Source: Marinobacter sp. 2_MG-2023 (GTDB lineage: Bacteria; Pseudomonadota; Gammaproteobacteria; Pseudomonadales; Oleiphilaceae). Taken from it: a stretch of DNA of 64,000 nucleotides. The notes beneath the pieces were generated by a model. It had not been told where the DNA came from and ran no database searches. It saw only the letters and a program-made list of their open reading frames with translations. Below, one piece after another: positions 8,239-16,906 of the stretch. The DNA is taken from NCBI RefSeq assembly GCF_030546935.1, contig NZ_JAUOPH010000006.1, positions 186,001 to 250,000 of the forward strand, read 5' to 3'. Both the position numbers and the translations under genes were made by a program. Position 1 is the first letter of the stretch; every line of letters starts with the position of its first letter.

Positions 8239-9331
8239 CTTGTTCCATTTGAGGCAGAGTTCGGCTTTTACCCGGACAGTTGCAGCTCTGCTCTATCTAA
8301 TCAGCACCAACGGTTACAGTATCGAACCCGTGTTCAAGGTTCAGGAACACTCTATATCTGACACCCTGGCGCCTACGACACTGCCTCTTTCGTTCTATAC
8401 GTTTGAGCCTGATGAGTACTGGGCAGAGCCAATAGACTCCTACTGGATGGGTTTCAGCAACTTTATCCTGCGCCAGGAGCGTATTCAGGGACCAAAGGTT
8501 CAGTCCCTCGGCAACTGGGCAGACAGAATGCTCTCAGGCGAAAGCCATAACCTCCCGAACAACGAAAGCTACTTGCGCCTCGGCTTCGCTACCGAGTCAG
8601 AGTACGGCGACCCGGCCCAGTTTGAACCGGAAGCCCGTTTCCGCCTGGATATACCCACTACAAAACGCAAGTTGCGCCTGGTTATCGAAAGCGAAAGTGA
8701 TGACCTCGTTCCGCTCGAAGAGCGTCAGCGCGACCGGCAACTGACCGAAGCAGACCGAACGACCGGCACGGCGACTGGCGCATTGCGGTATCTCTCACAG
8801 ATCGGAGACGCCATCAACCTGTCAAACGACATTGGCGCCCGCCTGCGCTTTCCGCCGGATGTCTTCTGGCGGGCCACGGCCGAAAAGCGCTGGAAAGCAG
8901 ACGAAGACTGGGCTATACGGGCACAGCAGCGCTTTTACTACTACCACCAGGAAGGCTGGGGTGCCAACACTTGGTTAAGTGCCAGCCGGGATGTTGGTCA
9001 TGGCTGGCGTTTCTGGTCATCTTCGGAGCTTGAGTGGGTACATAGCGACAGCAAGTTTGTTGCTTCGCAGATTTTCAGCACTTACAAGCGCCTCAATAAT
9101 CGCTCAACACTCAATCCGCGCGTGGGCGTTCTCGGCGAGAGCAAACCGAACTGGCGAACAACTTCGGCGTTTGTTGACCTTACCTGGCGTTACAGGCTCC
9201 ATAGCGACTGGCTGTTTGCTGAAGTAATTCCAGCCTTGACGTTTCCAAGAGAAAAGAGTTTTAAAGACCAGGGCTCTCTTCTTTTTCGTGTAGAAATGTT
9301 CTTTTCCGGTAGCATTAACCCGGATTTCTAA
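8210..9331 (+). CDS. Probable outer-membrane beta-barrel protein, unknown function
   Basis: 373 residues, no family recognised with confidence. After an N-terminal hydrophobic stretch (about residues 20-36, probable signal peptide) the protein has many short alternating aromatic/charged segments (YLRLGFATESEYG, FRLDIPTTKRKLRLVIESES, WAIRAQQRFYYYHQEGW, RYRLHSDWLFAEVIPAL, SLLFRVEMFFSG) and a C-terminal aromatic end, typical of an outer-membrane barrel. It overlaps the coaE end by 29 nt in another frame, so the first few codons are uncertain; an in-frame TTG a few codons downstream could be the true start. A structured repeat begins 14 nt after its stop. Confidence 0.72.
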   Translation: MKGSWWTLVDLFHLRQSSAFTRTVAALLYLISTNGYSIEPVFKVQEHSISDTLAPTTLPLSFYTFEPDEYWAEPIDSYWMGFSNFILRQERIQGPKVQSLGNWADRMLSGESHNLPNNESYLRLGFATESEYGDPAQFEPEARFRLDIPTTKRKLRLVIESESDDLVPLEERQRDRQLTEADRTTGTATGALRYLSQIGDAINLSNDIGARLRFPPDVFWRATAEKRWKADEDWAIRAQQRFYYYHQEGWGANTWLSASRDVGHGWRFWSSSELEWVHSDSKFVASQIFSTYKRLNNRSTLNPRVGVLGESKPNWRTTSAFVDLTWRYRLHSDWLFAEVIPALTFPREKSFKDQGSLLFRVEMFFSGSINPDF

Positions 9332-9345
9332 CTCCAAAACCCGAA

Positions 9346-9455
9346 GAGGCCTGCAAGCGGGGCCTTCCGGGAATGTCGGAGGCCATGGATGGCCGGAGTC
9401 AAGCGCACAGGGATGTGCTTGTAGCGGTTCCCGGAAGGCCCCGCTTGCAGGCCTC
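9346..9455 (+). repeat. Structured intergenic repeat, copy 1 (core on plus strand)
   Basis: Perfect 28-bp inverted arms (9346-9373 and 9428-9455) enclose a 54-nt core (9374-9427). The core contains the hairpin GGCCAT-GG-ATGGCC (9381-9394) and a second hairpin gcaca/tgtgc (9405-9418), so a folded strand would form a three-way junction. Core and inner arm ends (tccgggaa/ttcccgg) match copies at 26734 and 27934; outer arm sequence does not. It lies 14 nt after one stop codon and 25 nt before trmO. Confidence 0.93.
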
Positions 9456-9480
9456 AACCACGGAGTATGAATCAGGACCC

Positions 9481-10224
9481 ATGCCCAGACACCACTCTAT
9501 TCCCGCATCCGATGCACTCGCGCTTTCGCCCATAGCCATCACCAGTTCGTGCTTCAAGGACAAATTCGGAGTCCCCCGGCAACCGGGCCTAACCCGCTAT
9601 GCCAGGGCCGATCTGATTATACAGCCACCTTACAACCGGGAAGATGCCTTCCGCGGCCTGGAAACAGCCAGCCATCTCTGGCTGATCTTCCAGTTTCATG
9701 AAGCCGTTCGGGCAGAGTGGCGCCCCGTGGTTCGCCCCCCTCGCCTGGGCGGAAACCAGAAAATGGGGGTGTTCGCCTCCCGCTCACCGTTCCGGCCTAA
9801 TAGTCTTGGCTTATCTGTGGTTAGAAACGAAGGGCTTGTGCGCGCAGATGGCCAGCTTTTATTGAGAATAAGCGATCATGATCTGATTGATGGCACGCCG
9901 ATTCTCGACATCAAGCCCTATCTACCGTTTGCGGATTCGGTGTCAGATGCAGGGCTGGGATGGGCTGAATCAGCGCCGACCGAGCGTCTGGATGTCATTT
10001 TTCTGCCAGAAGCGGAGGCGCAACTTGCTAATCTGCCTGCAGAGCAGTACCCGGATCTGAAGCTGCTTATTACCGATGTAGTGAGCTATGACCCGCGCCC
10101 TTCCTTTCGCAGAGGGCGGGACGAGGAGCGTATTTACGGCGCGCACCTTTATGATCTGAACGTGCGATTCCGGTTTATGAATGATCGTTCAAAGAAACGT
10201 GTCGAAGTGCTGACGGTCTGTTAA
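9481..10224 (+). CDS. trmO: tRNA m6t6A37 methyltransferase TrmO (TsaA/YaeB family)
   Basis: 247-residue SAM-dependent enzyme that N6-methylates t6A37 of some tRNAs. N-terminal TsaA domain with ITSSCFKDKFGVPRQPG, the conserved FQFHEAVRA, RPPRLGGNQKMGVFA and RSPFRPNSLGLS motifs, and DIKPYLPFADS; the C-terminal domain contains RRGRDEERIYG, as in YaeB. The ATG at 9481 follows CAGGACCC and starts after the repeat; a frame extending upstream would read through the repeat and is not likely to be used. Confidence 0.93.
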   Translation: MPRHHSIPASDALALSPIAITSSCFKDKFGVPRQPGLTRYARADLIIQPPYNREDAFRGLETASHLWLIFQFHEAVRAEWRPVVRPPRLGGNQKMGVFASRSPFRPNSLGLSVVRNEGLVRADGQLLLRISDHDLIDGTPILDIKPYLPFADSVSDAGLGWAESAPTERLDVIFLPEAEAQLANLPAEQYPDLKLLITDVVSYDPRPSFRRGRDEERIYGAHLYDLNVRFRFMNDRSKKRVEVLTVC

Positions 10225-10267
10225 ACTTCTCCGGGTTGTTTAGTAGTCGACACAGGGAATTTGTGCC

Positions 10268-12628
10268 TTGCCTTCAAATCGAATGTTTACGCGTATGGGT
10301 ATCCGACCGCTCGCAATGCGGTTGCTTGCGTATGTTCTGATGTTCAGCCTGGTGCTTTCTCTGGTTGCAACCGGTGTGCAGATGATCGGCGAGTTTGAAC
10401 GCCGCAAGTCTGATCTTCAGGAAACCCAGAAACGGGCCGCAGGTCTCGTCTCCGGTGGTATGAGCAATAACATCTGGCTGATGAACTTCAGCGAGGTGGC
10501 CAACAGTCTGGACGACATGCGGGCGGTAGAGGCGATTGATTACGCCAGCGTTGTGACCTCTTCGGGAGAGCATTTCAGTACCGGAGGCCACCCGGAGGGC
10601 CGGGTAATTTCACAAACCTTCCCGCTAGTCTTCAACCGCTCTACGTACCGTGGCCCCGAAAACATGGGCACCCTTACTATCACCTCGTCAGTTGAGCAGG
10701 TGTACACAGAACTGCGCAGTGGCGCCCTGATTAACCTGTTGTTCCAGTCAATTGTGGTAATGCTCGGCACACTGGGGCTCGTGATTATTGTTCGCCTCAC
10801 CCTCTCCCGCCACCTCGAAACCATGGCGGATTACGCCGCGCGGCTGAACTTGGATGCACTGGTGGACCCGCTACACCTGAAGCGCAAACCGCCCCGCAAG
10901 CCCGATGAGCTTTCAGAGCTTGAGCAGGCGCTTAACAAAATGCGGCTGCAGATTCTGGAAGATACCCGATCACTCCGGCAAACCACCATTCAATCACAGG
11001 ATGAGCGGGATGAAGCCATTCGGGCCAATCGTGCGAAAAACCAGTTTCTTGCCAATGTAAGCCACGAACTGCGCACGCCTCTGCAGTCGGTTCTCGGCTA
11101 CGCCAACCTGTTGACCGACACGTCGCTGGATCAGGAGCAGAAGGAGTACGTGCACACTCTGCTGAGCGCTTCAGAAGGCCTCTCCGCCATCATCAACGAT
11201 TTGCTCGACATTTCCAGCATGGAAGCTGGAAAGCTTGTGCTTGAGGACATCCCTTTCGATCTGCGGGAAACCCTGAACGACCTGGTGCACATGCTGGGCG
11301 AACGTGCACGGGAGAAAGGGCTGGCGCTGGAACTACGCATTGACGAAGAGCTGCCCTGGGCACTGCGCGGTGACCCGGTGCGAATCCGTCAGGTGTTACT
11401 GAATCTGGTTTCCAACGCCATCAAGTTTACCGATTCCGGGCACGTGCTGATCAGTATCGAAGTACTGGGGCGCCGGGATGAGAAGGTTCGCTTGCGTCTG
11501 GCAGTAGAAGATACAGGCATTGGCATTAACCCCGAAGACATTCCGCTGGTGTATGAGCCATACGTGCAGTTGGGCCAGAGGTTCCAACGTCAGCTACCTG
11601 GCGCCGGGTTGGGGCTGACCATCTGCCGACAGCTCGTCGATCTGATGGCTGGCTCTCTGGACCTGGAGAGCCAGCCCGGTGAAGGTTCTACGTTCTGGGT
11701 TGAGCTTACGCTGCCCACAACGCCGGAGAACACACCCCGAGTGCGCCCGGATACGCGCATGCTGAAGGGTAAGCGGGTTCTTGTAGCCGATTCGTACGAG
11801 CTCTCTCGCAAGATTACGCTGGAAATGCTGTCGCGCCATGATGTCCACATCGAGGCAGTTAAATCCGCCGGCGAAGCACTCACGTCATTGCGGCTGGCAT
11901 TCGACAGTCAGGAACCGTTTGACGCCATCATTCTCGACGGTTTCTTGCCGGATATGGACAGCGACCTGCTGTGCCGCCAGATTAGGGGGAATCCTTTATG
12001 GACCGATATGCGCCTCTTGATTCTCTCATCCAACCCTCAGCGCGGTGATGCCGAACATTTTCGCCAGGCCGGGTCAGACGCCTTTCTCAGCAAATCCTTG
12101 CGCGAATCCTGTCTGACGCCGATTCTGAACCAGCTTTTTGAGGATGCCACGAAGGATGAGCGACGTTTTCTCACACGTTTTTCTCTTCAGGCAAGCGACG
12201 ACACTGAAAAACGCCGTGAACTCACATCTCGCCGAATGAAGGTGCTGCTGGTTGAAGATAACCCGGTAAATCGCACGCTCACCCGCAGGTTGCTGGAAAA
12301 ACTGGGATGCGATGTCATGACAGCGAATGATGGGGAGGCGGCATCCAGCCTGTGGCAATGGCACCCATTCGATCTGATATTTATGGATTGCGTAATGCCC
12401 CGGGTCGACGGCTTTGAAGCCACCAGGCGTCTGCGAGCGTGGGAAATCTCCCGAAAACGGCCTCGGGTTCCGGTGGTTGCTCTTACCGCCAGCGCCATGG
12501 AAGAGGATGAGGAGCGCTGCCGCCAGGCCGGGATGGATTCGTTTGTTGCCAAGCCCGTCAATATTGCAATGCTCAGGGCTGTTCTGGAACAATATGCCCA
12601 TGACATTCCAGCAAAAGCCCCTGTTTAG
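10268..12628 (+). CDS. Hybrid sensor histidine kinase with two receiver domains
   Basis: 786 residues. Two membrane helices (about 17-35 and 155-178) bracket a periplasmic sensor of about 120 residues. Then a linker, HisKA with SHELRTP (His about 266), HATPase with NLVSNAIKF and PGAGLGLTIC, and two receivers: the first with phospho-Asp about 557 (IILDGF), the second about 707 (IFMDCVMP) with VLLVEDN and the conserved Lys in VAKPVN. Receiver 1 reads VLVADSY, lacking the second acidic residue of the usual pair. No Hpt domain is fused, so a separate phosphotransfer partner is expected. The TTG start at 10268 has AGGGA 8 nt upstream; an ATG five codons later is the alternative. Confidence 0.9.
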   Translation: MPSNRMFTRMGIRPLAMRLLAYVLMFSLVLSLVATGVQMIGEFERRKSDLQETQKRAAGLVSGGMSNNIWLMNFSEVANSLDDMRAVEAIDYASVVTSSGEHFSTGGHPEGRVISQTFPLVFNRSTYRGPENMGTLTITSSVEQVYTELRSGALINLLFQSIVVMLGTLGLVIIVRLTLSRHLETMADYAARLNLDALVDPLHLKRKPPRKPDELSELEQALNKMRLQILEDTRSLRQTTIQSQDERDEAIRANRAKNQFLANVSHELRTPLQSVLGYANLLTDTSLDQEQKEYVHTLLSASEGLSAIINDLLDISSMEAGKLVLEDIPFDLRETLNDLVHMLGERAREKGLALELRIDEELPWALRGDPVRIRQVLLNLVSNAIKFTDSGHVLISIEVLGRRDEKVRLRLAVEDTGIGINPEDIPLVYEPYVQLGQRFQRQLPGAGLGLTICRQLVDLMAGSLDLESQPGEGSTFWVELTLPTTPENTPRVRPDTRMLKGKRVLVADSYELSRKITLEMLSRHDVHIEAVKSAGEALTSLRLAFDSQEPFDAIILDGFLPDMDSDLLCRQIRGNPLWTDMRLLILSSNPQRGDAEHFRQAGSDAFLSKSLRESCLTPILNQLFEDATKDERRFLTRFSLQASDDTEKRRELTSRRMKVLLVEDNPVNRTLTRRLLEKLGCDVMTANDGEAASSLWQWHPFDLIFMDCVMPRVDGFEATRRLRAWEISRKRPRVPVVALTASAMEEDEERCRQAGMDSFVAKPVNIAMLRAVLEQYAHDIPAKAPV

Positions 12629-12645
12629 CGATTTGAAAGGTCCAC

Positions 12646-12834
12646 ATGAACGTAGAATGCCCCACCTGCAATAAATCCGTAGAATGGTCGGAGTCCAACC
12701 CTTCCAGACCATTCTGTTCAGAACGCTGCAAGCTGATTGACCTTGGAGCCTGGGCTAATGAGGAATACCGGGTTCCTGCGGAGAATGCATCTCCGGATGA
12801 TCTTGACCAGGGCGGCGAAACAACACGCCACTGA
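12646..12834 (+). CDS. yacG: DNA gyrase inhibitor YacG
   Basis: 62-residue zinc-finger protein. [10 protein letters not shown] and [19 protein letters not shown] give the C-x2-C and C-x3-C zinc ligands and the invariant LIDLGxW signature. In E. coli YacG binds GyrB and inhibits gyrase. It begins 17 nt after the kinase stop and may be co-transcribed with it. Confidence 0.95.
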   Translation: MNVECPTCNKSVEWSESNPSRPFCSERCKLIDLGAWANEEYRVPAENASPDDLDQGGETTRH

Positions 12835-12957
12835 TTGTGCAGACATCATCGCATGGTTCTTTCCACGAGCTTACACGCTTGTAAGTTGTGGTACCCCAGT
12901 CAGCCCGTTACCATTCGCCCCAATCAGTACGTGCACCGCAATCAAGAAGGTAAAAGA

Positions 12958-13518
12958 ATGAAAGTATCCCGTATTTCCGTGTTGGTTCTTTCTCTGGCTG
13001 CTGCGCCTGCATTTGCCAGCGATTTGGATCTGAGCCTGACCAACGATTCCGTTAAGGGCCAGGTAAACTTCTTTGGCAACAACAACGACCTTCAGCTTGG
13101 CGCCGGCTATACCTACCATGAAGGCAGCCGCCACATTGGTAACGTAGATTTTCATGCTCAGGGCCGCACCGCTCTGGGCAACCTGCCCACAACCGCCGGC
13201 ATTGGTATGCGTGCCATAGGCTGGGACGACGACCATCTGGATGGCGGCGCAGTGGGCCTGGGAGGCTTTGCTACCGTGAACGTTCCCAAGGTACCGGGCC
13301 TGTCGTTCACGGGTGGCCTGCACTATGCCCCGCGAATCCTATCGTTTGGCGACTCTGAAGAGATGACCAGCGTTGAGCTCCGTGGCAGCTACCGGGTTAT
13401 CCGCAATGCTGAGTTGTTTGCCGGCTACCGCTACCTGAACACCGAACTGGATTCCCCCTACCGGGGTGACATTAATCTGGACGAAGGCGTTATGGCTGGC
13501 ATGAAGATTTTCTTCTAA
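12958..13518 (+). CDS. YfaZ-like outer membrane protein
   Basis: 186 residues with a clear signal peptide (MKVSRISVLVLSLAAAPAFA|SDLD). The rest is a small barrel-like repeat of beta strands ending MAGMKIFF with the C-terminal Phe typical of BAM substrates; it resembles the YfaZ family (about 180 residues). AGAAGG lies 7 nt before the chosen ATG, so an upstream in-frame extension to 12835 is not used. Function unknown. A hairpin follows at 13536. Confidence 0.85.
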   Translation: MKVSRISVLVLSLAAAPAFASDLDLSLTNDSVKGQVNFFGNNNDLQLGAGYTYHEGSRHIGNVDFHAQGRTALGNLPTTAGIGMRAIGWDDDHLDGGAVGLGGFATVNVPKVPGLSFTGGLHYAPRILSFGDSEEMTSVELRGSYRVIRNAELFAGYRYLNTELDSPYRGDINLDEGVMAGMKIFF

Positions 13519-13535
13519 AGCCGTTCAGTTGCTTC

Positions 13536-13566
13536 AAACGGGCGCTCTGTTCTCAGGCGCCCGTTT
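13536..13566 (+). terminator. Hairpin after the YfaZ-like gene
   Basis: Perfect 10-bp inverted repeat aaacgggcgc / gcgcccgttt, loop 11 nt, 17 nt after the stop codon. The arm itself ends in TTT but no long T-run follows, so it is a likely though imperfect terminator. Confidence 0.65.
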
Positions 13567-13639
13567 CGTGCCCTTCCTCACGCTTTCCTGCAACGCTCAC
13601 TGCTAGACTGGCTACCGTTTTTTGCACGGACTGCCAGAC

Positions 13640-15832
13640 ATGCGACTGAATCCCGGGTTATTTCTTTTATCGTTTGTTGCGCTGACCACTGCCTGCGGGG
13701 GTGGCGAAGACGCCATTGACAGCGTGCGCAATCAACCCAATTCATTTGCTGGCACGAAAAACCCCGTGGACGACTTCAGCCCCGGCAGCACCGGCGATTC
13801 CGGCAATACCAGTGGCCTGAGCACCGACGAAGTCCGAATTACTCTTGAAATGCCCGCCAGCCTCGCACCGGACGGTGAACCTACACGGCGTAACCTGCGC
13901 CTCGTTCAACCAGACTCCATCAGCGTTTATCAAACCAACCGTAACCTGCAGAACCTTGGCTCTGTTCTTTACACCAGTCGTAAGGACAGCAACGGTTTTA
14001 CCATAATCAGGTTTCAGAATGGCCAGCCCCAGGGGCCAGACGTAATCATCGAAGCCAGTTATGGGAACGCCACCCTGCGAGCCCTGGCAGCCGACGCCGA
14101 CCGGGACATCAAAATCAATCCGTTCTCCGAGTACCTGGTACGCAACACAATCCCGCATTATACCTCCGGCGAATACCAGGGCATTATTGATTGCGTCAAC
14201 GCCTCAAATAACGCTCTGTGTCTCAATAAATACGTCTGGCCCGCCCTGGCTGACCAGGTTCACGATTTCGAGATTGATATTCCGACCGGCGCCAGTGTTG
14301 CCAGTGCACTGGATTTGCTTTCCCAACGCGCTGATTTTGCCAGCTACGTCTCCTCAATGGCGAACTATGCACTTCTGGACGATCAGTCCTCCGGCAAAAT
14401 TTCAGCGAGTTCGGCGGATTACAACTCGGTTTTCATGGGCGTAGAGCTGGGGCAAACCTTTCTTGAGAGCAGTTTTAGTGGGTCGGGCCAATGGGGTGTT
14501 CGCCTCGGGCGCGAGGAGCAAACCGGCACCAGCTCCACACCCGCATACCGATACCCCGGGCTCACATTGGCAAGCTTTGATGTTTTCAACATCAAGGTAA
14601 CGTCTCTTGCCACGCAAATTCCTTACGACCGAAAAACCCTGGTTCACAAATCGGGCAACGATTTTTATGCGCGGGGAGAAGACACCTGGGCCCTGAACAC
14701 TCACTCAACATCGCCCGGTGCCGCCACCCTGGAGGAGAACGCCCGCTTGCTGGCTGGCCGGTCGCTCTACCAGAGCATTACCGATAAAAACAGCGCCAGA
14801 ACGATTGGCTGGACCCGTAACCCGTACTTTCTGGACGCCTACACCGGAGGATCCGGCAGCACCAATACTGGCCCGGATCGAGCATTGGCGGGCTACTTCA
14901 GTGCAGGCAAAGCCATCGCATTGGAATCCGAAGACAGCAAGCTGAGGCGTAAAGATGAGCTGGAAGTTCATTATCTCTCCGCGCTGGAACTGAACCTGCT
15001 GCGGGAGGAGGGATTTGATACGGACATCCTGAATGACCGTGATTACAACACGGTTTATCTGACCACACGGTTTTCAGAATCAGCAACACCCGTACAGGTT
15101 GAAGCAGGATCTGGCTCATGGCAGGTACGTGCGAGTTCCGGTAAAAGTTCCGTCACCCAAATTCAGGCATTTACCACACTCAGCCGCGACAGTTCAGGCG
15201 CAGCCTATGCAGACAACACAGGCGCCCGTTCTGACAGCTGGATTATTACTCCGCGCACCGCCCTTCTTAGCAGCGGTAACAAGGAAATTGGCCGGCTCAA
15301 TCTCGATATCAACAACCCGGCCGGAGCTTCCGGTCAGCCGGATCTGGGCGTTGGTGCCAGTGTGCCGGACGGCTCGCTACTGGCGTTTAATCTGGCCAAC
15401 GCAGCATCGACAAGCGGGGTAATGGGCGATGGTTTACTCATTGCCGGTGAACAAAGCCTCTCAGCGGCACCAGGCTCCGGACAATACCGAGTGCAGGGCT
15501 TTGTGCTCGGTATGGTAGATGGCTTCAACCGACTCACTCACCTGGACAACGGCGTTCTGGAACTCTCGGGCAACACTGCAAGTCTCGATAGTAAGACACT
15601 TGAAGTCCTCCATTCCGTAAACGACGAAAGTGTCTCCCCACCCAACTCAGGACAATTAAGCGCAAACCTGGCGTACAGCGATGAGGGCAGCGGCCGTGTC
15701 AGTTTCAGTGCCGGAGACCTTTTGTTGAACGGCCTTGTGACCCAGGATCAAAGCCAGTTTTATCTCATCCTGCAAAACGTCACCAATGGCGAGGAGCAGC
15801 TCGGACTTTTGATCGCAACCCGGCTTCCGTGA
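13640..15832 (+). CDS. Large lipoprotein of unknown function
   Basis: 730 residues from the ATG at 13640 (a TTG six codons earlier is possible). N-terminus MRLNPGLFLLSFVALTTAC with a lipobox-like end and Cys followed by GGGED, so it should be lipidated. A low-complexity Ser/Gly/Asp linker (about residues 30-70) precedes a long secreted region. It is rich in polar residues and has few cysteines. No enzyme motif or repeat family was recognised. Monocistronic: hairpin upstream, and a promoter-like sequence downstream for the next gene. Marinobacter-type genomes carry such orphan lipoproteins, but I cannot assign a family. Confidence 0.8.
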   Translation: MRLNPGLFLLSFVALTTACGGGEDAIDSVRNQPNSFAGTKNPVDDFSPGSTGDSGNTSGLSTDEVRITLEMPASLAPDGEPTRRNLRLVQPDSISVYQTNRNLQNLGSVLYTSRKDSNGFTIIRFQNGQPQGPDVIIEASYGNATLRALAADADRDIKINPFSEYLVRNTIPHYTSGEYQGIIDCVNASNNALCLNKYVWPALADQVHDFEIDIPTGASVASALDLLSQRADFASYVSSMANYALLDDQSSGKISASSADYNSVFMGVELGQTFLESSFSGSGQWGVRLGREEQTGTSSTPAYRYPGLTLASFDVFNIKVTSLATQIPYDRKTLVHKSGNDFYARGEDTWALNTHSTSPGAATLEENARLLAGRSLYQSITDKNSARTIGWTRNPYFLDAYTGGSGSTNTGPDRALAGYFSAGKAIALESEDSKLRRKDELEVHYLSALELNLLREEGFDTDILNDRDYNTVYLTTRFSESATPVQVEAGSGSWQVRASSGKSSVTQIQAFTTLSRDSSGAAYADNTGARSDSWIITPRTALLSSGNKEIGRLNLDINNPAGASGQPDLGVGASVPDGSLLAFNLANAASTSGVMGDGLLIAGEQSLSAAPGSGQYRVQGFVLGMVDGFNRLTHLDNGVLELSGNTASLDSKTLEVLHSVNDESVSPPNSGQLSANLAYSDEGSGRVSFSAGDLLLNGLVTQDQSQFYLILQNVTNGEEQLGLLIATRLP

Positions 15833-15860
15833 ACCCTCAGACATCCCTGCTCGTACAACC

Positions 15861-15869
15861 TGTTATAAT
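15861..15869 (+). promoter_or_regulatory. Extended -10 promoter candidate
   Basis: TGTTATAAT combines a perfect TATAAT with the extended TG. It is about 65 bp before the Bax-like gene. No good -35 is visible, as is common for extended -10 promoters. Confidence 0.5.
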
Positions 15870-15933
15870 TATCAACCCATACCCCGCTTGAAAAGCCTGC
15901 CGGGCACAGAGACAGGTTGTGAAGAGAGGTTTT

Positions 15934-16869
15934 ATGTCAGCTGCAATGCGCTCGTTAATGCTGGTAGTCCCGCTAGTCGCTTTTGCTATCGGAGGCGGGC
16001 TTTACGTACCCTCAGAAAAATCAACCTATGACGATAACAGCGGCTCTGAGCCCGCTCTGAGCTCACTCCCTCCTCTACCTGCGTGGGCCCGGGAAGAACT
16101 TCCGGATTTCTCTGGCTATCAGGACACGACAGAAAAGAAAGTGGCCTTTTTCTCATTCCTGTACCCGCGCATCGTCCTCGCCAACTCGCGCATACTTATT
16201 GAACGAGACTATCTGGACAGCCTTACCACTAAGGATACCCTGTCGAAAAAGGAATACGCCTGGCTCGCAGCCCAATCAAAACGCCTGCGCGTAGACGAGG
16301 AGCCTGGCAGCCCCGAGCAATTCGCCTTGCTGAGGAAACGTCTGGATATTATTCCGCCTTCCCTGATTCTGGCCCAGGCCGCTAACGAATCAGCTTGGGG
16401 GACTTCCCGCTTTGCTCTTCGAGGAAACAATCTGTTTGGCCAGTGGTGCTTCACTAAAGGTTGCGGCCTGGTACCTTTGAACAGAATTGAAGGTGCCAGC
16501 CATGAAGTGGCATCTTTCTCATCGCCCTATCACTCTGTGCGAGCCTATATTCAGAACCTGAACCGGCATGCCAGCTACCAGGGACTGCGTGATACACGCC
16601 TCGATGACAGAAAAACCGGTGACCCGCTTTCGGGGCTTGCTCTCGCCCGCGGGTTAAGCAGCTATTCTGAACGCGGCGAAGAATATGTTAGTGAAATTCG
16701 CTCAATGATCCGTTATAACAACCTGGAATTTTACGACCTGGAGTTCAGGAATATTTTAAGCGACCGCAGCCCGTCGCATCTGAAGAGTCTGGCATCGGCG
16801 AAAGCCGGGCAGACACTTCTCCCTGGCCAGATTGCAGGAGAGAGAACCGCTGCTTCGGCCGAGGGCTGA
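15934..16869 (+). CDS. Bax-like peptidoglycan glucosaminidase
   Basis: 311 residues; N-terminal hydrophobic anchor/signal (about residues 5-22), then a glucosaminidase domain (about 135-280) with PPSLILAQAANESAWGTSRF (catalytic-type Glu in NESAWG), GNNLFGQWCF and YHSVRAYIQNLNRH. This matches the Bax/FlgJ-type N-acetylglucosaminidase family acting on peptidoglycan in the periplasm. ATG at 15934 is chosen because AGAGAGG lies 4-5 nt upstream; a GTG five codons earlier is weaker. The next gene follows after 37 nt and is probably co-transcribed. Confidence 0.88.
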   Translation: MSAAMRSLMLVVPLVAFAIGGGLYVPSEKSTYDDNSGSEPALSSLPPLPAWAREELPDFSGYQDTTEKKVAFFSFLYPRIVLANSRILIERDYLDSLTTKDTLSKKEYAWLAAQSKRLRVDEEPGSPEQFALLRKRLDIIPPSLILAQAANESAWGTSRFALRGNNLFGQWCFTKGCGLVPLNRIEGASHEVASFSSPYHSVRAYIQNLNRHASYQGLRDTRLDDRKTGDPLSGLALARGLSSYSERGEEYVSEIRSMIRYNNLEFYDLEFRNILSDRSPSHLKSLASAKAGQTLLPGQIAGERTAASAEG

Positions 16870-16906
16870 TCTCCGATTAACCCCTGATAACCTGAGACAT
16901 TCCCGC

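Noticed and set aside
9373..9480. N-terminal extension of TrmO through repeat copy 1
   Set aside because: The extension encodes the repeat and is absent from family architecture; ATG 9481 has its own ribosome site.
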